64,000 nucleotides of DNA from Chrysaora quinquecirrha. Lineage: Eukaryota > Cnidaria > Scyphozoa > Semaeostomeae > Pelagiidae. The position numbers and the translations under genes were made by a program. The stretch covers positions 869,001-933,000 of the forward strand of contig JACTAT010000341.1 in NCBI GenBank assembly GCA_014526335.1, read 5' to 3'. Positions 10,809-23,511 of the stretch are shown here, piece after piece (position 1 is the stretch's first letter; each line of letters begins with the position of its first letter). Under the pieces are notes generated by a model. It did no database searches. It was not told the origin of the DNA and was given only the letters and a program-made list of their open reading frames with translations.

Positions 10809-12756
10809 CATGTAAAAAACATTATGTAGAAACCAAAAGATGATGCTAAATATTGTTCTGTATTATTCCTGACAGTTATCAATGAAATTTCTAACAATTT
10901 TGGCAAAAAGTTCTAAAAATGCAAATTTTTTCGCATTACTTTGAATGTAAACTATTTAAGGCAATATTCCTCCGTAGTTAATACTCTAGCCAGAATGATA
11001 TTTCTAGCTTTTTTCTGTCTGAAAATGTTTTTTTCCTTTTTGATCCTCCAATTTAATAGAGTTAAGTATTTATCTCAATGATTTCGTTATTTTTGTCCAG
11101 TTGTGGAAAAAGTTTTCTTTGTGAAATGCCACCCCCGAGCAAATAATCCGTAAGTGCCCCGAACTGTTACGTTACGCCTCTGAACCAAACTGATAAGTGT
11201 GCGCCGAAGCGTTTTTTGTGTGTATTTTGATAGCAATTTTAGTCTGTGTGGTCATTTTCATAAGATTCAACTCTCTGCGTTTCTTTTGCTTTTTAGATGG
11301 CATCGAATATGAGTACTTCACTCTTGACTTCACTCAAGATGATTACACGGCTTAATTACCATCCAAACCCCCGTGGCTGCAAATTGGCAAATGAGGGAAA
11401 GAATTTGACGTTTAAAAACTCAAATTATTAAGGATAGTGGGAATTCAAATATGGATGCTGATTCAAATATGGATGTTATTATAAATATTCATGCGAACCT
11501 GGCTGCTTTTTCAAGATATCACGTAAATTAACCTCGTTTTGGCCTGCTGTGGTCCGAAAAACATTTTCATTCAAATTTTCATGCGTAGGTCATGCAAATG
11601 AAACTTTTCTACACTAGATTCTCACGCTCATTATGAATATGGGTGTTATTCATACAGAATAACCCCACTCTGATATGAAAATATTTTCTCCGATATATCA
11701 ACCAAAAAATCGTATTTTTTTACTTTTGAAGAAACAGCGGGACTCTGATCTTTTATATGGTCGTGACGACTACTTCCTTTACTAAAAAAATATCTTTTAC
11801 CAGGCTTACGTCAATATGCACTCAGTCAGAACTTGTTGCCGACTGCTGACCAGCAACAAATGTGCTTTCGCAACTAGCTGGCAAATAGTTTCTAAGTGAC
11901 AGCAGCTAGTTTGCTCATTGTTCAGAAAAGTTGGGCATGTCTTACTTCTGGGATAGGTCACCAACTCATTCCCTTAAGTTATAGTCCTGTGAATGCGATG
12001 ATCCGTATCTTACCACCTCTGTCTTGTTGTTCACATGTATCGAAATAAGTTTGGCTTTAAAGGAGCGGTCTTTTCTAACTAATACACAAATACATGAATA
12101 AAGCCAAAACCAAACATCTGAATCAGAACTTTGCTTATGATGTTAGTCAGTTATTCTAATTTCATCTTCTCCTCTCACTCTAAAAGTTGTGCGATATCAT
12201 CTGTAAATATTTAATAAATCCGGCTCATTTTCCAATCTCGCAACCATAACCATTAATGACTAGCTGGGTCTTCTAAAATCATCATCAGATCATCAGATGT
12301 CCGGCCTCCCTCAAAATTCTGGCAATGTATTTTGCTCTTCAACATCATTCTGTAGACCTCCTTGGCATGGTGATAAAACAGATAGACCTGTAGCTTAAAA
12401 GCCTTATCAATCGCATATCGTGATTCAACACTTTGACATTAAGACCTTGAGGGAGACAAACATTATCCTGAATTATTGAAATCATCAAATGGCTCGTTAT
12501 TTTAGCAACCTAGGTTTACAAACACATTTAGTAAAGCACTGCTGCTCTTGATGTGATTCAAGCCAGCATGCTTTCCTTTTCGAATGAACCAAGCGACATA
12601 GTCGTGGTGAAGGAAGGAGAAAATTTTTTGAGGGGCTGATACAATAGCAGCAATAGAAGCTCATCTAAACAATACCCGATCTCGTCTGCTTTTATCCGTC
12701 CAGCTATCCAAGTAAGCTTTTATGTTTTTGAACAAGCATACACCATAATCGTTGTA

Positions 12757-15700
12757 TGTCATTTTCTTTATATCGATACAATAAATAGCTTAAACTAATC
12801 TAATCCACATCGATAACTATTAGTCTAAATTAATTAAAGGTAAGGGAACACAAGCTACATTGGCAGTTTGGACCACTCCAAATATTTATCATGCTTTCAA
12901 AAGTATCAAAGTTTTCAGCTATTTTAATTGTGCCTGGCAGATGAGTCCAGATTTTAGGACCTAGCGATTGCAACTGTTAGATCCAAATGCTACTTGATTT
13001 GGTCTGTAATGCTCAAAGTTCAAACCGTATCTAGATGAATAAGCTGATCATTTCTTTTTTGAAATATCTTTTAAATATAGGGAGTTCAGGTTATGAACTG
13101 ATTTATATATTTTAATACAAAGTAATCTTACGTGCATACTGCATTTTCCAGCTTTCAAAAGTAATTCATTGTACGAGATATTGTAATCGTTAAAAAGAGA
13201 TCTTAGAGCCCTTTCTTGTATTTTTTCAATTTTATTTCATGATTTGCACGATGAGAAATGCCATACTAAAGTGCAGTAATTGAAATTAGAATATATAAAA
13301 CTTTCTATTAAAACCTTTTTTCTGGGAGGCCAGGAAATGATTTCAGTCTCTTTAGCACATTTAGTTGTGTGGCAGCTTTCTTACAAAGTTCAGAAATATG
13401 TTGGTCAAAATATAGTTTGTGATAAATTCTAACACAAAGCAATTTTACTGTTTCTTCGGTTTTAATAATCTTATCTTTTATTTTGATAATTTCTCCACTG
13501 GTATTCTCCTCGTTCTCTCTAATGACCAAGGCCTGACATTTTTCGGGGTTAGCTATCATCAAGTTATTTTCCAACCATTTTATAGCAATATTCGACTCTT
13601 CTTCCAGAGTACTTAGAAGTTTAGGTAGTGTTTTCAAAAAAGTACGCTAGCGTATTATCATCTGCATAATTATGTAATATAGCTTGAGTTATGAAGTGAA
13701 ACAAATCATTTATGTAAAAGTTAATTAAAATCGGACCTAATACAGAGCCTTGTGGTACTCCCGACAAAATTTTTTCAAACGAACTGTAAGTACTGTTAAT
13801 TCTTACTGCCTGTTCTCTTCGTTTCAGATAAGAGTAGATGAAGACTAGCGAGTAAATCATCGGGAATGCAATCCATCAAAACCACTCCTACTATATTATC
13901 ATTATCGAGTTTTTCCCTCCATTCTTCAATAAGTCTAATAAGAACGTGCTGCGTACTGTAGGTTTTTCTATAAGCTGAAATAAATACCGAAAGAGTGTTG
14001 TCAAGATCACAGATCAGCTGACTTTTAATAGCTTTTTCGTAGATTTTTGAAAAAATATTTAATACACTTATTGGTCGATAATTTTTCTCAGTGGTTCTAA
14101 TAGACTCTCTTTTATCTAAAGGACAAACAGCAGCTTTCGTTCCATTTTCTGGGAATGTGCTGTTTCTTGTGCTTATTTGTTAAGTGAACATGGATGTCTT
14201 TTGCACTAGCTTTGGGGTATCTGATCTTCACCAACCAACTTCTTTATGTCTATAGACTTCAAAAGCTCAAGAACTTCTCTGTTATTCAAAAAGATGATGG
14301 AAAAAGAATCTTGAGTATTATCAATGTTCTGAGAAATGGCCTTTACACTTGAATGGTTTTTGTATTTATCTATAATTAATCCTACACTAGTTCGATCATC
14401 CAATGAGGAAATTCATCAGAGATACTACAAGGCTTTGTTCCACTAGAATTCTCAACAATATCCATGTAGTGATCGTTGAAAATGGTTGCCAACTTTTGGT
14501 TATCAGTTACTATTTTGTCTTCATTTACTAAAGACATATCATTCCATTCTAGGCCTCCTTTATTTGATAAAAGTTGCTTCACTAATTTTCAAAAAGCTTG
14601 GTTATCCATAACACCATTACTAGTTGCTTTCTTAGAATGACTCTTTATTGCTTTTTTCCGAAGAGAAACGCACTTATTTTGTTGTTTTTTAAAACAATAT
14701 TTTGTTCTCCGTAGTTCGATTCTAGTTAAATTTATTTTTAAGCCTTTATCGAGTGTAAATAACTTTTCGGAAATCTTCAGTCATAAAAGGGACCGTGTTT
14801 CCCCGTAATATCTTCGTTTTCGTTTTTCAACATTTCCACGGAACACTTTTGTAAAATTATCATACGATTGATTAGGGTCACTTGAGGGAGAGAAGCTAGC
14901 CTCTTTTATATCTTTAGTGAATTTTTCTCTGTCAAATTTCTTATAGTTTCGATATTTTGTCACGTTGTGCTTCAGCCTTGGAACGTGAGATTTCATGACC
15001 GTAGCAACAAGGCCATGGTAATCACTAAGACCAGTTTCAAACACGGAAGGAAGAATTTGTGTGTTTCGTAAAACAAGTATTTGTAGTTACTAGATTTGAT
15101 ATGCCGAAAATGTCACAGAAAGAAATTAGTTCATATAGCATCTTGAATCTTGACGGTTTTGCATATCGATATTTATATAGCTCCCAATATAATGACATTG
15201 GGGGCCTATTATAGGGGGTCCAGAAGCCGCGAAACCGCAAAAAATTTAGCTCAAAGCCGCAATCCGCGATGAAATTAATTGCCAAGCCGCGGCCTCTATT
15301 GTTTAGACTTCCACTCCTCCTCATTAACATTAGCTTGTCAATCGACATTAATCCGGTTACTTGGTTACTTCCCTGGTTACTGTACTCACCCATTACATTT
15401 TCTAGCGGCACAGAGCCCTTTTCAGCCAATCTGTTGTGAAATTCAGAATATAGCCGCTGGCCGTTTATTCGATAAAAAGCCGCAGCCGCATTCACAAAGC
15501 CGTAAACCGAGGCAAAAACACAGCGAAAGACGCAAGCCGCAACTTTTTCTGAGGCCGCAAACCGTAGCAAAATCATTGCCAAATCCGTAAACCGCACGCA
15601 AAATAGGGGTCGAAGCCGCGAAGCCGCAAACCTATAATAGGCCCCCGACATTGTCATACTTATCCAATGCAGAATTTAATGACGCTGATAAATGGTCAAC

Positions 15701-16300
15701 AAAAGTTTCTATATTACTGGTCTCTAAAGGGTGGTATAAGCTGTAAATAGTCGAATTTGTTTTGTTTACCATTATCTCACAACATATTTTTCAAGAGAAC
15801 TATGCTCAAAACTGGGGAGTCTGTTGCAAATAATTCCTTCTCTAGGATATTGAAGGAGGCCTCCACCATGTTCTATCAAGACGTAACGAGTTCTGGAAAT
15901 CATTTATAAGAAACCTTTCAGTCCGGAAATCTGAATTCAGTTTAGTTTCTTCAATAACCAAAATGTCAGGCAAACATCTCTCAACGACCACCCTGAGATC
16001 AACTATTTTATTTCTAATGCTATTTATGTTTAGGCAACTTACTATAAGATTTTTATCATATCTAACTCTAAGATTGAACCAATTTTCTATATCACACGAC
16101 TCATCCGATTCTACCGATTCTAAAAAATTAAAATTTTCTGAAAAACTGGAAACATTAGCGCATGATGGTTCCGAAGTAGTAGGCCTACTTGTACTTGATG
16201 AGGGTTTTGAACTTGATACCGAAAATATTGACGCTGCTTTGTAAGAATCATGCGCACCAGCGGTGATTGAATTTGACAGTTGATTAGTCTTAAATACTTT
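12757..16300 (-). pseudogene. Esterase LINE ORF2 (endonuclease-reverse transcriptase), copy A
   Basis: On the minus strand this region encodes the parts of an APE-type endonuclease and a CR1/L2-type reverse transcriptase. EN pieces lie at about 15660-16250, including the GGGLLQYPREGI stretch. RT pieces lie between 13300 and 14600, including SGVPQGSVLGP and the catalytic NYADD at about 13655-13670. The C-terminal WN.LPGTIK-like tail ends near 12900. Reading is broken by at least four frameshifts or stops, and a MITE sits in the EN region at 15200-15646. Most breaks are identical in copy B. A short repeat of ATGACATACA type marks the 3' end. The copy is non-functional. Confidence 0.88.
15200..15646. 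mobile_element. MITE with 16-bp TIRs and 6-bp target duplication
   Basis: The ends GGGGGCCTATTATAGG and its exact reverse complement bound a 447-bp insertion. It is absent from copy B of the LINE (empty site near 22835). GACATT occurs on both sides (15194-15199 and 15647-15652) and once in the empty site, so it is the target duplication. The interior is a degenerate array of a 7-8-base AAGCCGC motif. No protein is encoded. The superfamily is not assigned. Confidence 0.93.
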
Positions 16301-16325
16301 TAAAGATTGAGACGTTAGTCAAAAA

Positions 16326-17833
16326 TTATTTAAAAAGTCCACAAAATCTTGGCCTTAGGTATTTGTCCCACGGTCATTCAAATGTACCCCGTCCCTAGAT
16401 AATAAAAACCGCCATTCCTGTTCAAAATTATCATATCTAATAAAGTGATGTCCTTTCAGGCCAGTAAATTACACAGCAATGAATTTACCTGTAGTCTTTT
16501 ACCCTCCAATAGATCTGAATCTCCTCTTTGTAGGATGCCCGATACAACAACATTTGGAATTTCATTTTTCGCTTTGACGGCAAGATCTTTGTTTTTGGTT
16601 TCAGGGTCATTATTTCTCAAGTCCTTCGTGCCGCAATGGATAAGGAAGCAGTCAGGTTTTCGATTTAGAGTTTGTATGAATCCATATCTTCGGTTGTAGC
16701 ACCGGGAAACGATTTAACATAAAAGTTTGCTTTCACGTATCTTCTCAATTCCTGTTTCCTGATTCGGGATCTTTGAAATCCTTGCTTGCCCGCACTACTG
16801 ATTGGGATGTTTGTTGCTTAGTTCTTAGTGCATCTGCGTAACTGCATTCTCCTGGTTCCACATTTCTCCTGGTATCACATTGTTTTGCGAAATCCATCGG
16901 CACAGGCTCTTCAGTAATTTTGTTTTTACTAATTGTATTTATCGAATCAAAAGGTGCTGTTGCTAAACTTGAAATTTCTTTTTTCTCCAAACAAAGGAAC
17001 CTATTTTGTAGTGTACAAGGGGACTTCACCACTATTGGTCGTACAGTTCGCTTTGGCTGTACCCAAGGGTCTTCTGGTATTTTTGGTGGTAAAAGATTTG
17101 GATGATCCCTTTGAATTCTGTTTTGATGCTTTTTTGCACTGAAATTTTCAGAAATGTTTTTCAGGTCTTTGATCATATCTGCATCTTTTTCCTGCTCTGT
17201 TATATGTATCGAATTTTTCTTCCCATCTTTCATTCAAATGTGTTATCTGCATGCTAAGTGCCAAATTTTCATCTTTCAAATATGCATTTTCCTTTTCTAG
17301 TATTCTTAGTCTTGACAATTCTTGGTTGACTTCTCTCGTTGACGACATCCTTTTCATATTTTTTTGCTCAACCTCTTCGCTAACATGCCTTACAATGATA
17401 AATAGCTGCTTCTCAATGATACTTTGTTAAAGTTTAGTATTACTTTCATTTACTTCTTCTCATTTCCCGAGAATGATGAACTGCTACTGCCACTATTGAC
17501 ACTCAAGGATCTCTCTTTTCGATCGGAAGAGACCTCTGCAGCGTGTTGGAGTTTTTCTCTATATTCAACAAACTTTTCTTCGTCTGTTGATGTTTTCCTA
17601 TGATTTTTCTTCTCGCCCAAATTGCCTGTCCTCAAGGAACTTCTTCACCGAGATTGGATATCCTCAATTTTTCCTGTCGCTATCATCATCGTAAGTTGCA
17701 AGGTTACCGCCGTTTTGTCTAGGCCATGAGTTTTCTCTAATGCTTTGCACACAGAGTTTACATCAGCTCGCTGTTTTGTTGAATGAATATTGTTAATGAT
17801 ATCTAAAATCGAAATTTCTAATTCTTCAGGAAT
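16326..17833 (-). pseudogene. Esterase LINE ORF1, copy A (lacks catalytic Ser block)
   Basis: The minus-strand product order is an acidic N-terminus (from 17839), a Ser-rich segment, a coiled coil rich in Leu/Glu/Lys around 17150-17350, a basic Pro-rich linker, then an SGNH-hydrolase-like domain. ORF1 proteins with an esterase domain are known from CR1-clade LINEs, where they are thought to aid RNP or membrane association. In this copy the segment encoding the GDS motif is deleted: about 134 bases present in copy B at about 23950-24085 are missing at about 16768. The frame is also broken in several places. Confidence 0.85.
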
Positions 17834-18182
17834 TTGCAATATATTTTAATTATTATTTAATTTCATTATAGTTACCTTAAATATTTCGCTGCCCATCGGC
17901 AGCCTCGTCAATGAGTTAATTAATCGAATAAGAGTCGCGTCGGTTATAAACTGAGTTTGATGCGTTGTTCTTCGTTCGAACCGATTTCTGGGAATATTCG
18001 AATTACCCCACTCACCCTTAACGTTCAATGTTGGCTTCTCCGCGTGAATAAATATTGCCTCTGTTACCTGTCGCAACATTGGGTCTTTTGGGCATGTTCT
18101 TAGAACTTTTACGGATGCCCGATGGGCAGCGAAATATTTGAGGCAACTATAATGAAATTAAATAATAATTAAAATATATTGC
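17834..18182. mobile_element. Foldback/MITE element with 65-bp inverted repeats
   Basis: The first 65 bases (17834-17898) and the last 65 (18118-18182) are inverted copies with two mismatches, enclosing about 219 bp. It begins and ends with TGCA-containing termini. It lies exactly at the seam between the 5' end of LINE copy A and the start of the next duplicated block. No target duplication is certain. Confidence 0.85.
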
Positions 18183-20401
18183 ATGTGTCGAGAACAATGG
18201 TAATAACAACAAAACTTCCGAATTATCATGTAAAAAACATTATATAGAAACCAAAAGATGATGCTAAATATTTTTTCTGTATTATTCCTGACAGTTATCA
18301 ATTAAATTTCTAACAATTTTGGCGAAAAGTTCTAAAAATGCAAATTTTTTCGCATTACTTTGCATGTAAACTATTTAAGGCAATATTCCTCCGTAGTTAA
18401 TACTCTAGCAAGAATGATAATTCTAGCTTTTTTCTGTCTGAAAATGTTCTTTTCCTTTTTGATCCTCCAATTTAATGAGGTTAAGTATTTATCTCAATGA
18501 TTTCGTTATTTTTGTCCGGTTGTGGAAAAAATTTTCATTGTGAAATGCCACCCCCGAGCAAATAATCCGTAAGTGCCCCGCCCCAAACTGTTACGTTACG
18601 CCTCTGAACCAAACTGATGAGTGTGCGTCGAAGCGTTTTTTGTGTTTATTTTTATAGCAATCTTAGTCTGTGTGGTCATTTTCATAAGTTTCAACTCTCT
18701 GCGTTTCTTTTGCCTTTTAGATGGCATCGAATATGAGTACTTCACTCCTGACTTCACTCAAGATGATTCCACGGCTTAATTACCATCCAAACCCCCGTGG
18801 CTGCAAATTAGCAAATGAGGGAAAGAATTTGACGTTTACAAACTTAAATTATTAAGGATAGTGGGAATTCATATTCTCCGAGAGCAATGAAATTGAAAAT
18901 AACAAGGAGAAATAACATTTTGACTTTTCGGGCGACTTATTTTCCTTGGAGAATGAGGGGTAATTCATCTCTCATTTAAAATTGCCAACAGCAGAAAGAC
19001 CATTGAACATTTTTTCAGTGTTTTCAGTATAGTCCAGTCGGAGAGTGAGCCAGCTATCATCTGGCGGGGGTATTTAGGGGACATCATTTTCCTGGATCAG
19101 TTTTCATGCTGATTCAAATATGGATTTTATTCATGTGAACCAGGCTGCTTTTTCAAGATATCACGTAAATTAACCTCGTTTTGGCCTGCTGTGGTCCGAA
19201 AAACATTTTCATGCAAATTTTCATGCGTAGGTCATGCAAATGAAACTTTTCTACACTAGATTCTCACGCTCATTCTGAATGTGGATGTTATTCATACAAG
19301 ATAACCTCGCTCTGATATGAAAATATTTTCTCCGATATATCAACCAAAAAATCGTATTTTTCTTTTTACTTTTGAAGAAACAGCGGGACTCTGATCTTTT
19401 TATGGTCGTGACGACTACTTCCTTTACTAAAAAAATATCTTTTACCAGGCTTACGTCAATATGCACTCAGTCAGAACTTGTTGCCGACTGCTGACCAGCA
19501 ACAAAAGTGCTTTCGCAACTAGCTGGCAAATAGTTTCTAAGTGACAGCAGCTAGTTTGCTCATTGTTCAGAAAAGTTGGGCATGTCTTACTTCTGGGATA
19601 GGTCGCCAACTCATTCCCCCAAGTCATAGTCCTGTGAATGCGATGATCGGTATCTTACCACCTCTGTCTTGTAGTTCACATGTATCGAAATAAGTTTGGC
19701 TTTAAAGGAGCGGTCTTTTCTAACTAATACACAAATACATGAATAAAACCAAAACCCATCATCTGAATCAGAACTTTGCTTATGATGTTAGTCAGTTATT
19801 CTAATTTCATCTTCTCCTCTCACTCTAAAAGTTGTGCGATATCATCTGTAAATATTTAATAAATCCGGCTCATTTTCCAATCTCGCAACCATAACTAATA
19901 ATGACTAGCTGGGTCTTCTAAAATCATCATCAGATCATCAGATGTCCGGCCTCCCTCAAAATTCTGGCAATGTATTTTGCTCTTCAACATGATGCTGTAG
20001 ACCTCCTTGGCATGGTGATAAAACAGAAAGACCTGTAGCTTAAAAGACTTATCAATCGCATATCGTGATTCAACACTTTGACATTAAGACCTTGAGGGAG
20101 ACAAACATTATCCTGAATTATTGAAATTATCAAATGGCTCGTTATTTTAGCAACCTAGGTTTACAAACACATTTAGTAAAGCACTGCTGCTCTTGATGTG
20201 ATTCAAGCAAGCATGCTTTCCTTTTCGAATGAACCAAGCGACATAGTCGTGGTGAAGGAAGGAGAAAATTTTTTGAGGGGCTGATACAATAGCAGCAATA
20301 GAAGCTCATCTAAACAATACCCGATCTCGTCTGCTTTTATCCGTCCAGCTATCCATGTAAGCTTTTATGTTTTTGAACAAGCATACACCATAATCGTTGT
20401 A

Positions 20402-23400
20402 TGTCATTTTATTTATATCGATACAATAAATAGCTTAAAGTAATCTAATCCACATCGATAACTATTAGTCTAAATTAATTAAAGGTAAACGAACACAAGC
20501 TACATTGGCAGTTTGGGCCACTCCAAATATTTATCATGCTTTCAAAAGTATCAAAGTTTTCAGCTATTTTAATTGTGCCTGGCAGATGAATCCAGATTCT
20601 AGGACCTAGCGATTGCAACTGTTAGATCCAAATGCTACTTGATTTGGTCTGTAATGCTTAAGGTTCCAACCGTATCTAGATGAATAAGCTGATCATTTCT
20701 TTCTTGAAATATCTTTTAAATATGGGGGGTTCAGGTTATGAACTGATTTATATATTCTAATACAAAGTAATCTTAGAAGTTAACGTGCATACTGCATTTT
20801 CCAGCTTTCAAAAGTAATTCATTGTACGAGATATTGTAATCGTTAAAAAAAGATCTTAGAGCCCTTTCTTGTATTTTTTCAATTTTATTTCATGATTTGC
20901 ACGATGAGAAATGCCATACTAAAGGGCAGTAATTGAAATTAGAATATATAAAACTTTCTATTAAAACCTTTTTTCTGGGAAGCCAGGAAATGATTTCAGT
21001 CTCTTTAGCACATTTAGTTGTGTGGCAGCTTTCTTACAAAGTTCAGAAATATGTTGGTCAAAATAAAGTTTGTGATAAATTCTAACACAAAGCAATTTTA
21101 CTGTTTCTTCGGTTTTAATAATCTTATCTTTTATTTTGATAATTTCTCCACTGGTATTCTCCTGGTTCTCTCTAATGACCAAGGCCTGACATTTTTCGGG
21201 GTTAGCTATCATGAAGTTATTTTCCAACCATTTTATAGCAATATTCGACTCGAGTACTTAGAAGTTTAGGTAGTGTTTTCAAAAAGTACGCTAGCGTATT
21301 ATCATCTGCATAATTATGTAATATAGCTTGAGTTATGAAGTGAAACAAATCATTTATGTAAAAGTTAATTAAAATCGGACCTAATACAGAGCCTTGTGGT
21401 ACTCCCGACAAAATTTTTTCAAACGAACTGTAAGTACTGTTAATTCTTACTGCCTGTTCTCTTCGTTTCAGATAAGAGTAGATGAAGACTAGCGAGTAAA
21501 TCATCGGGAATGCAATCCATCAAAACCACTCCTACTATATTATCATTATCGAGTTTTTCCCTCCATTCTTCAATAAGTCTAATAAGAACGTGCTGCGTAC
21601 TGTAGGTTTTTCTATAAGCTGAAATAAATACCGAAAGAGTGTTGTCAAGATCACAGATCAGCTGACTTTTAATAGCTTTTCGTAGATTTTGAAAAATATT
21701 TAATACACTTATTGGTCGATAATTTTTCTCAGTGGTTCTAATAGACTCTCTTTTATCTAAAGGACAAACAGCAGCTTTCGTTCCATTTTCTGGGAATGTG
21801 CTGTTTCTTGTGCTTATTTGTTAAGTGAACATGGATGTCTTTTGCACTAGCTTTGGGGGTATCTGATCTTCACCAACCAACTTCTTTATGTCTATAGACT
21901 TCAAAAGCTCAAGAACTTCTCTGTTATTCAAAAAGATGATGGAAAAAGAATCTTGAGTATTATCAATGTTCTGAGAAATGGCCTTTACACTTGAATGGTT
22001 TTGTATTTATCTATAATTAATCCTACACTAGTTCGATCATCCAATGAGGAAATTCATCAGAGATACTACAAGGCTTTGTTCCACTAGAATTCTCAACAAT
22101 ATCCATGTAGTGATCGTTGAAAATGGTTGCCAACTTTTGGTTATCAGTTACTATTTTGTCTTCATTTACTAAAGACATATCATTCCATTCTAGGCCTCCT
22201 TTATTTGATAAAAGTTGCTTCACTAATTTTCAAAAAGCTTGGTTATCCATAACACCATTACTAGTTGCTTTCTTAGAATGACTCTTTATTGCTTTTTTCC
22301 GAAGAGAAACGCACTTATTTCATTGTTTTTTAAAACAATATTTTGTTCTCCGTAGTTCGATTCTAGTTAAATTTATTTTTAAGCCTTGATCGAGTGTAAA
22401 TAGCTTTTCGGAAATCTTCAGTCATAAAAGGGACCGTGTTTCCCCGTAAAATCTTCGTTTTCGTTTTTCAACATTTCCACGGAACACTTGTGTAAAATTA
22501 TCATACGATTGATTAGGGTCACTTGAAAGAAAGAAGCTAGCCTCTTTTATATCTTTAGTGAATTTTTCTCTGTCAAATTTCTTATAGTTTCGATATTTTG
22601 TCACTTTGTGCTTCAGCCTTGGAACGTGAGATTTCATGACCGTAGCAACAAGGCCATGGTAATCACTAAGACCAGTTTCAAACACGGAAGGAAGAATTTG
22701 TGTGTTTCGTAAAACAAGTATTTGTAGTTACTAGATTTGATATGCCGAAAATGTCACAGAAAGAAATTAGTTCATATAGCATCTTGAATCTTGACGGTTT
22801 TGCATATCGATATTTATATAGCTCCCAATATAATGACATTGTCATACTTATCCAATGCAGAATTTAATGACGCTGATAAATGGTCAACAAAAGTTTCTAT
22901 ATTACTGGTCTCTAAAGGGTGGTATAAGCTGTAAATAGTCGAATTTGTTTTGTTTACCATTATCTCAGAACATATTTTTTCAAGAGAACTATGCTCAAAA
23001 CTAGGGAGTCTGTTGCAAATAATTCCTTCTCTAGGATATTGAAGGAGGCCTCCACCATGTTCTATCAAGACGTAACGGTTTCTGGAAATCATTTATAAGA
23101 AACCTTTCAGTCCGGAAATCTGAATTCAGTTTAGTTTCTTCAATAACCAAAATGTCAGGCAAACATCTCTCAACGACCACCCTGAGATCAACTATTTTAT
23201 TTCTAATGCTATTTATGTTTAGGCAACTTACTATAAGATTTTTATCATATCTAACTCTAAGATTGAACCAATTTTCTATATCACACGACTCATCCGATTC
23301 TACCGATTCTAAAAAATTAAAATTTTCTGAAAAACTGGAAACATTAGCGCATGATGGTTCCGAAGTAGTAGGCCTACTTGTACTTGATGAGGATTTTGAA

Positions 23401-23490
23401 CTTGATACCGAAAATATTGACGCTGCTTTGTAAGAATCATGCGCACCAGCGGTGATTGAATTTGACAGTTGATTAGTCTTAAATACTTTT
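20402..23490 (-). pseudogene. Esterase LINE ORF2, copy B
   Basis: The EN and RT content and order are the same as in copy A. The EN fragment at 22814-23092 includes the GGGLLQYPREGI stretch. RT fragments at 21217-21504 carry SGVPQGSVLGP and NYADD, and the thumb-like tail is at 20961-21227. Frame breaks at the equivalent places to copy A (for example the stop after the DEFPHW stretch near 22023) show common descent after inactivation. It has no MITE in the EN region and so gives the empty site for the 15200 element. Confidence 0.87.
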
Positions 23491-23511
23491 AAAGATTGAG
23501 ACGTTAGTCAA

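Larger units (their letters stand above)
10809..17833. repeat. Large duplicated block, copy 1 (flank a plus esterase LINE)
   Basis: This block aligns base for base, with small indels, to 18227-25120. It has a 1.95-kb flank (10809-12756) and then a minus-strand LINE (12757-17833). The flank holds no recognised gene. The two copies share disabling lesions in the LINE. The right edge abuts the inverted-repeat element at 17834. Confidence 0.9.

Noticed and set aside
15037..15657. 206-codon minus-strand frame
   Set aside because: It spans a MITE and both its borders. The Ala/Arg-rich part is the AAGCCGC array.
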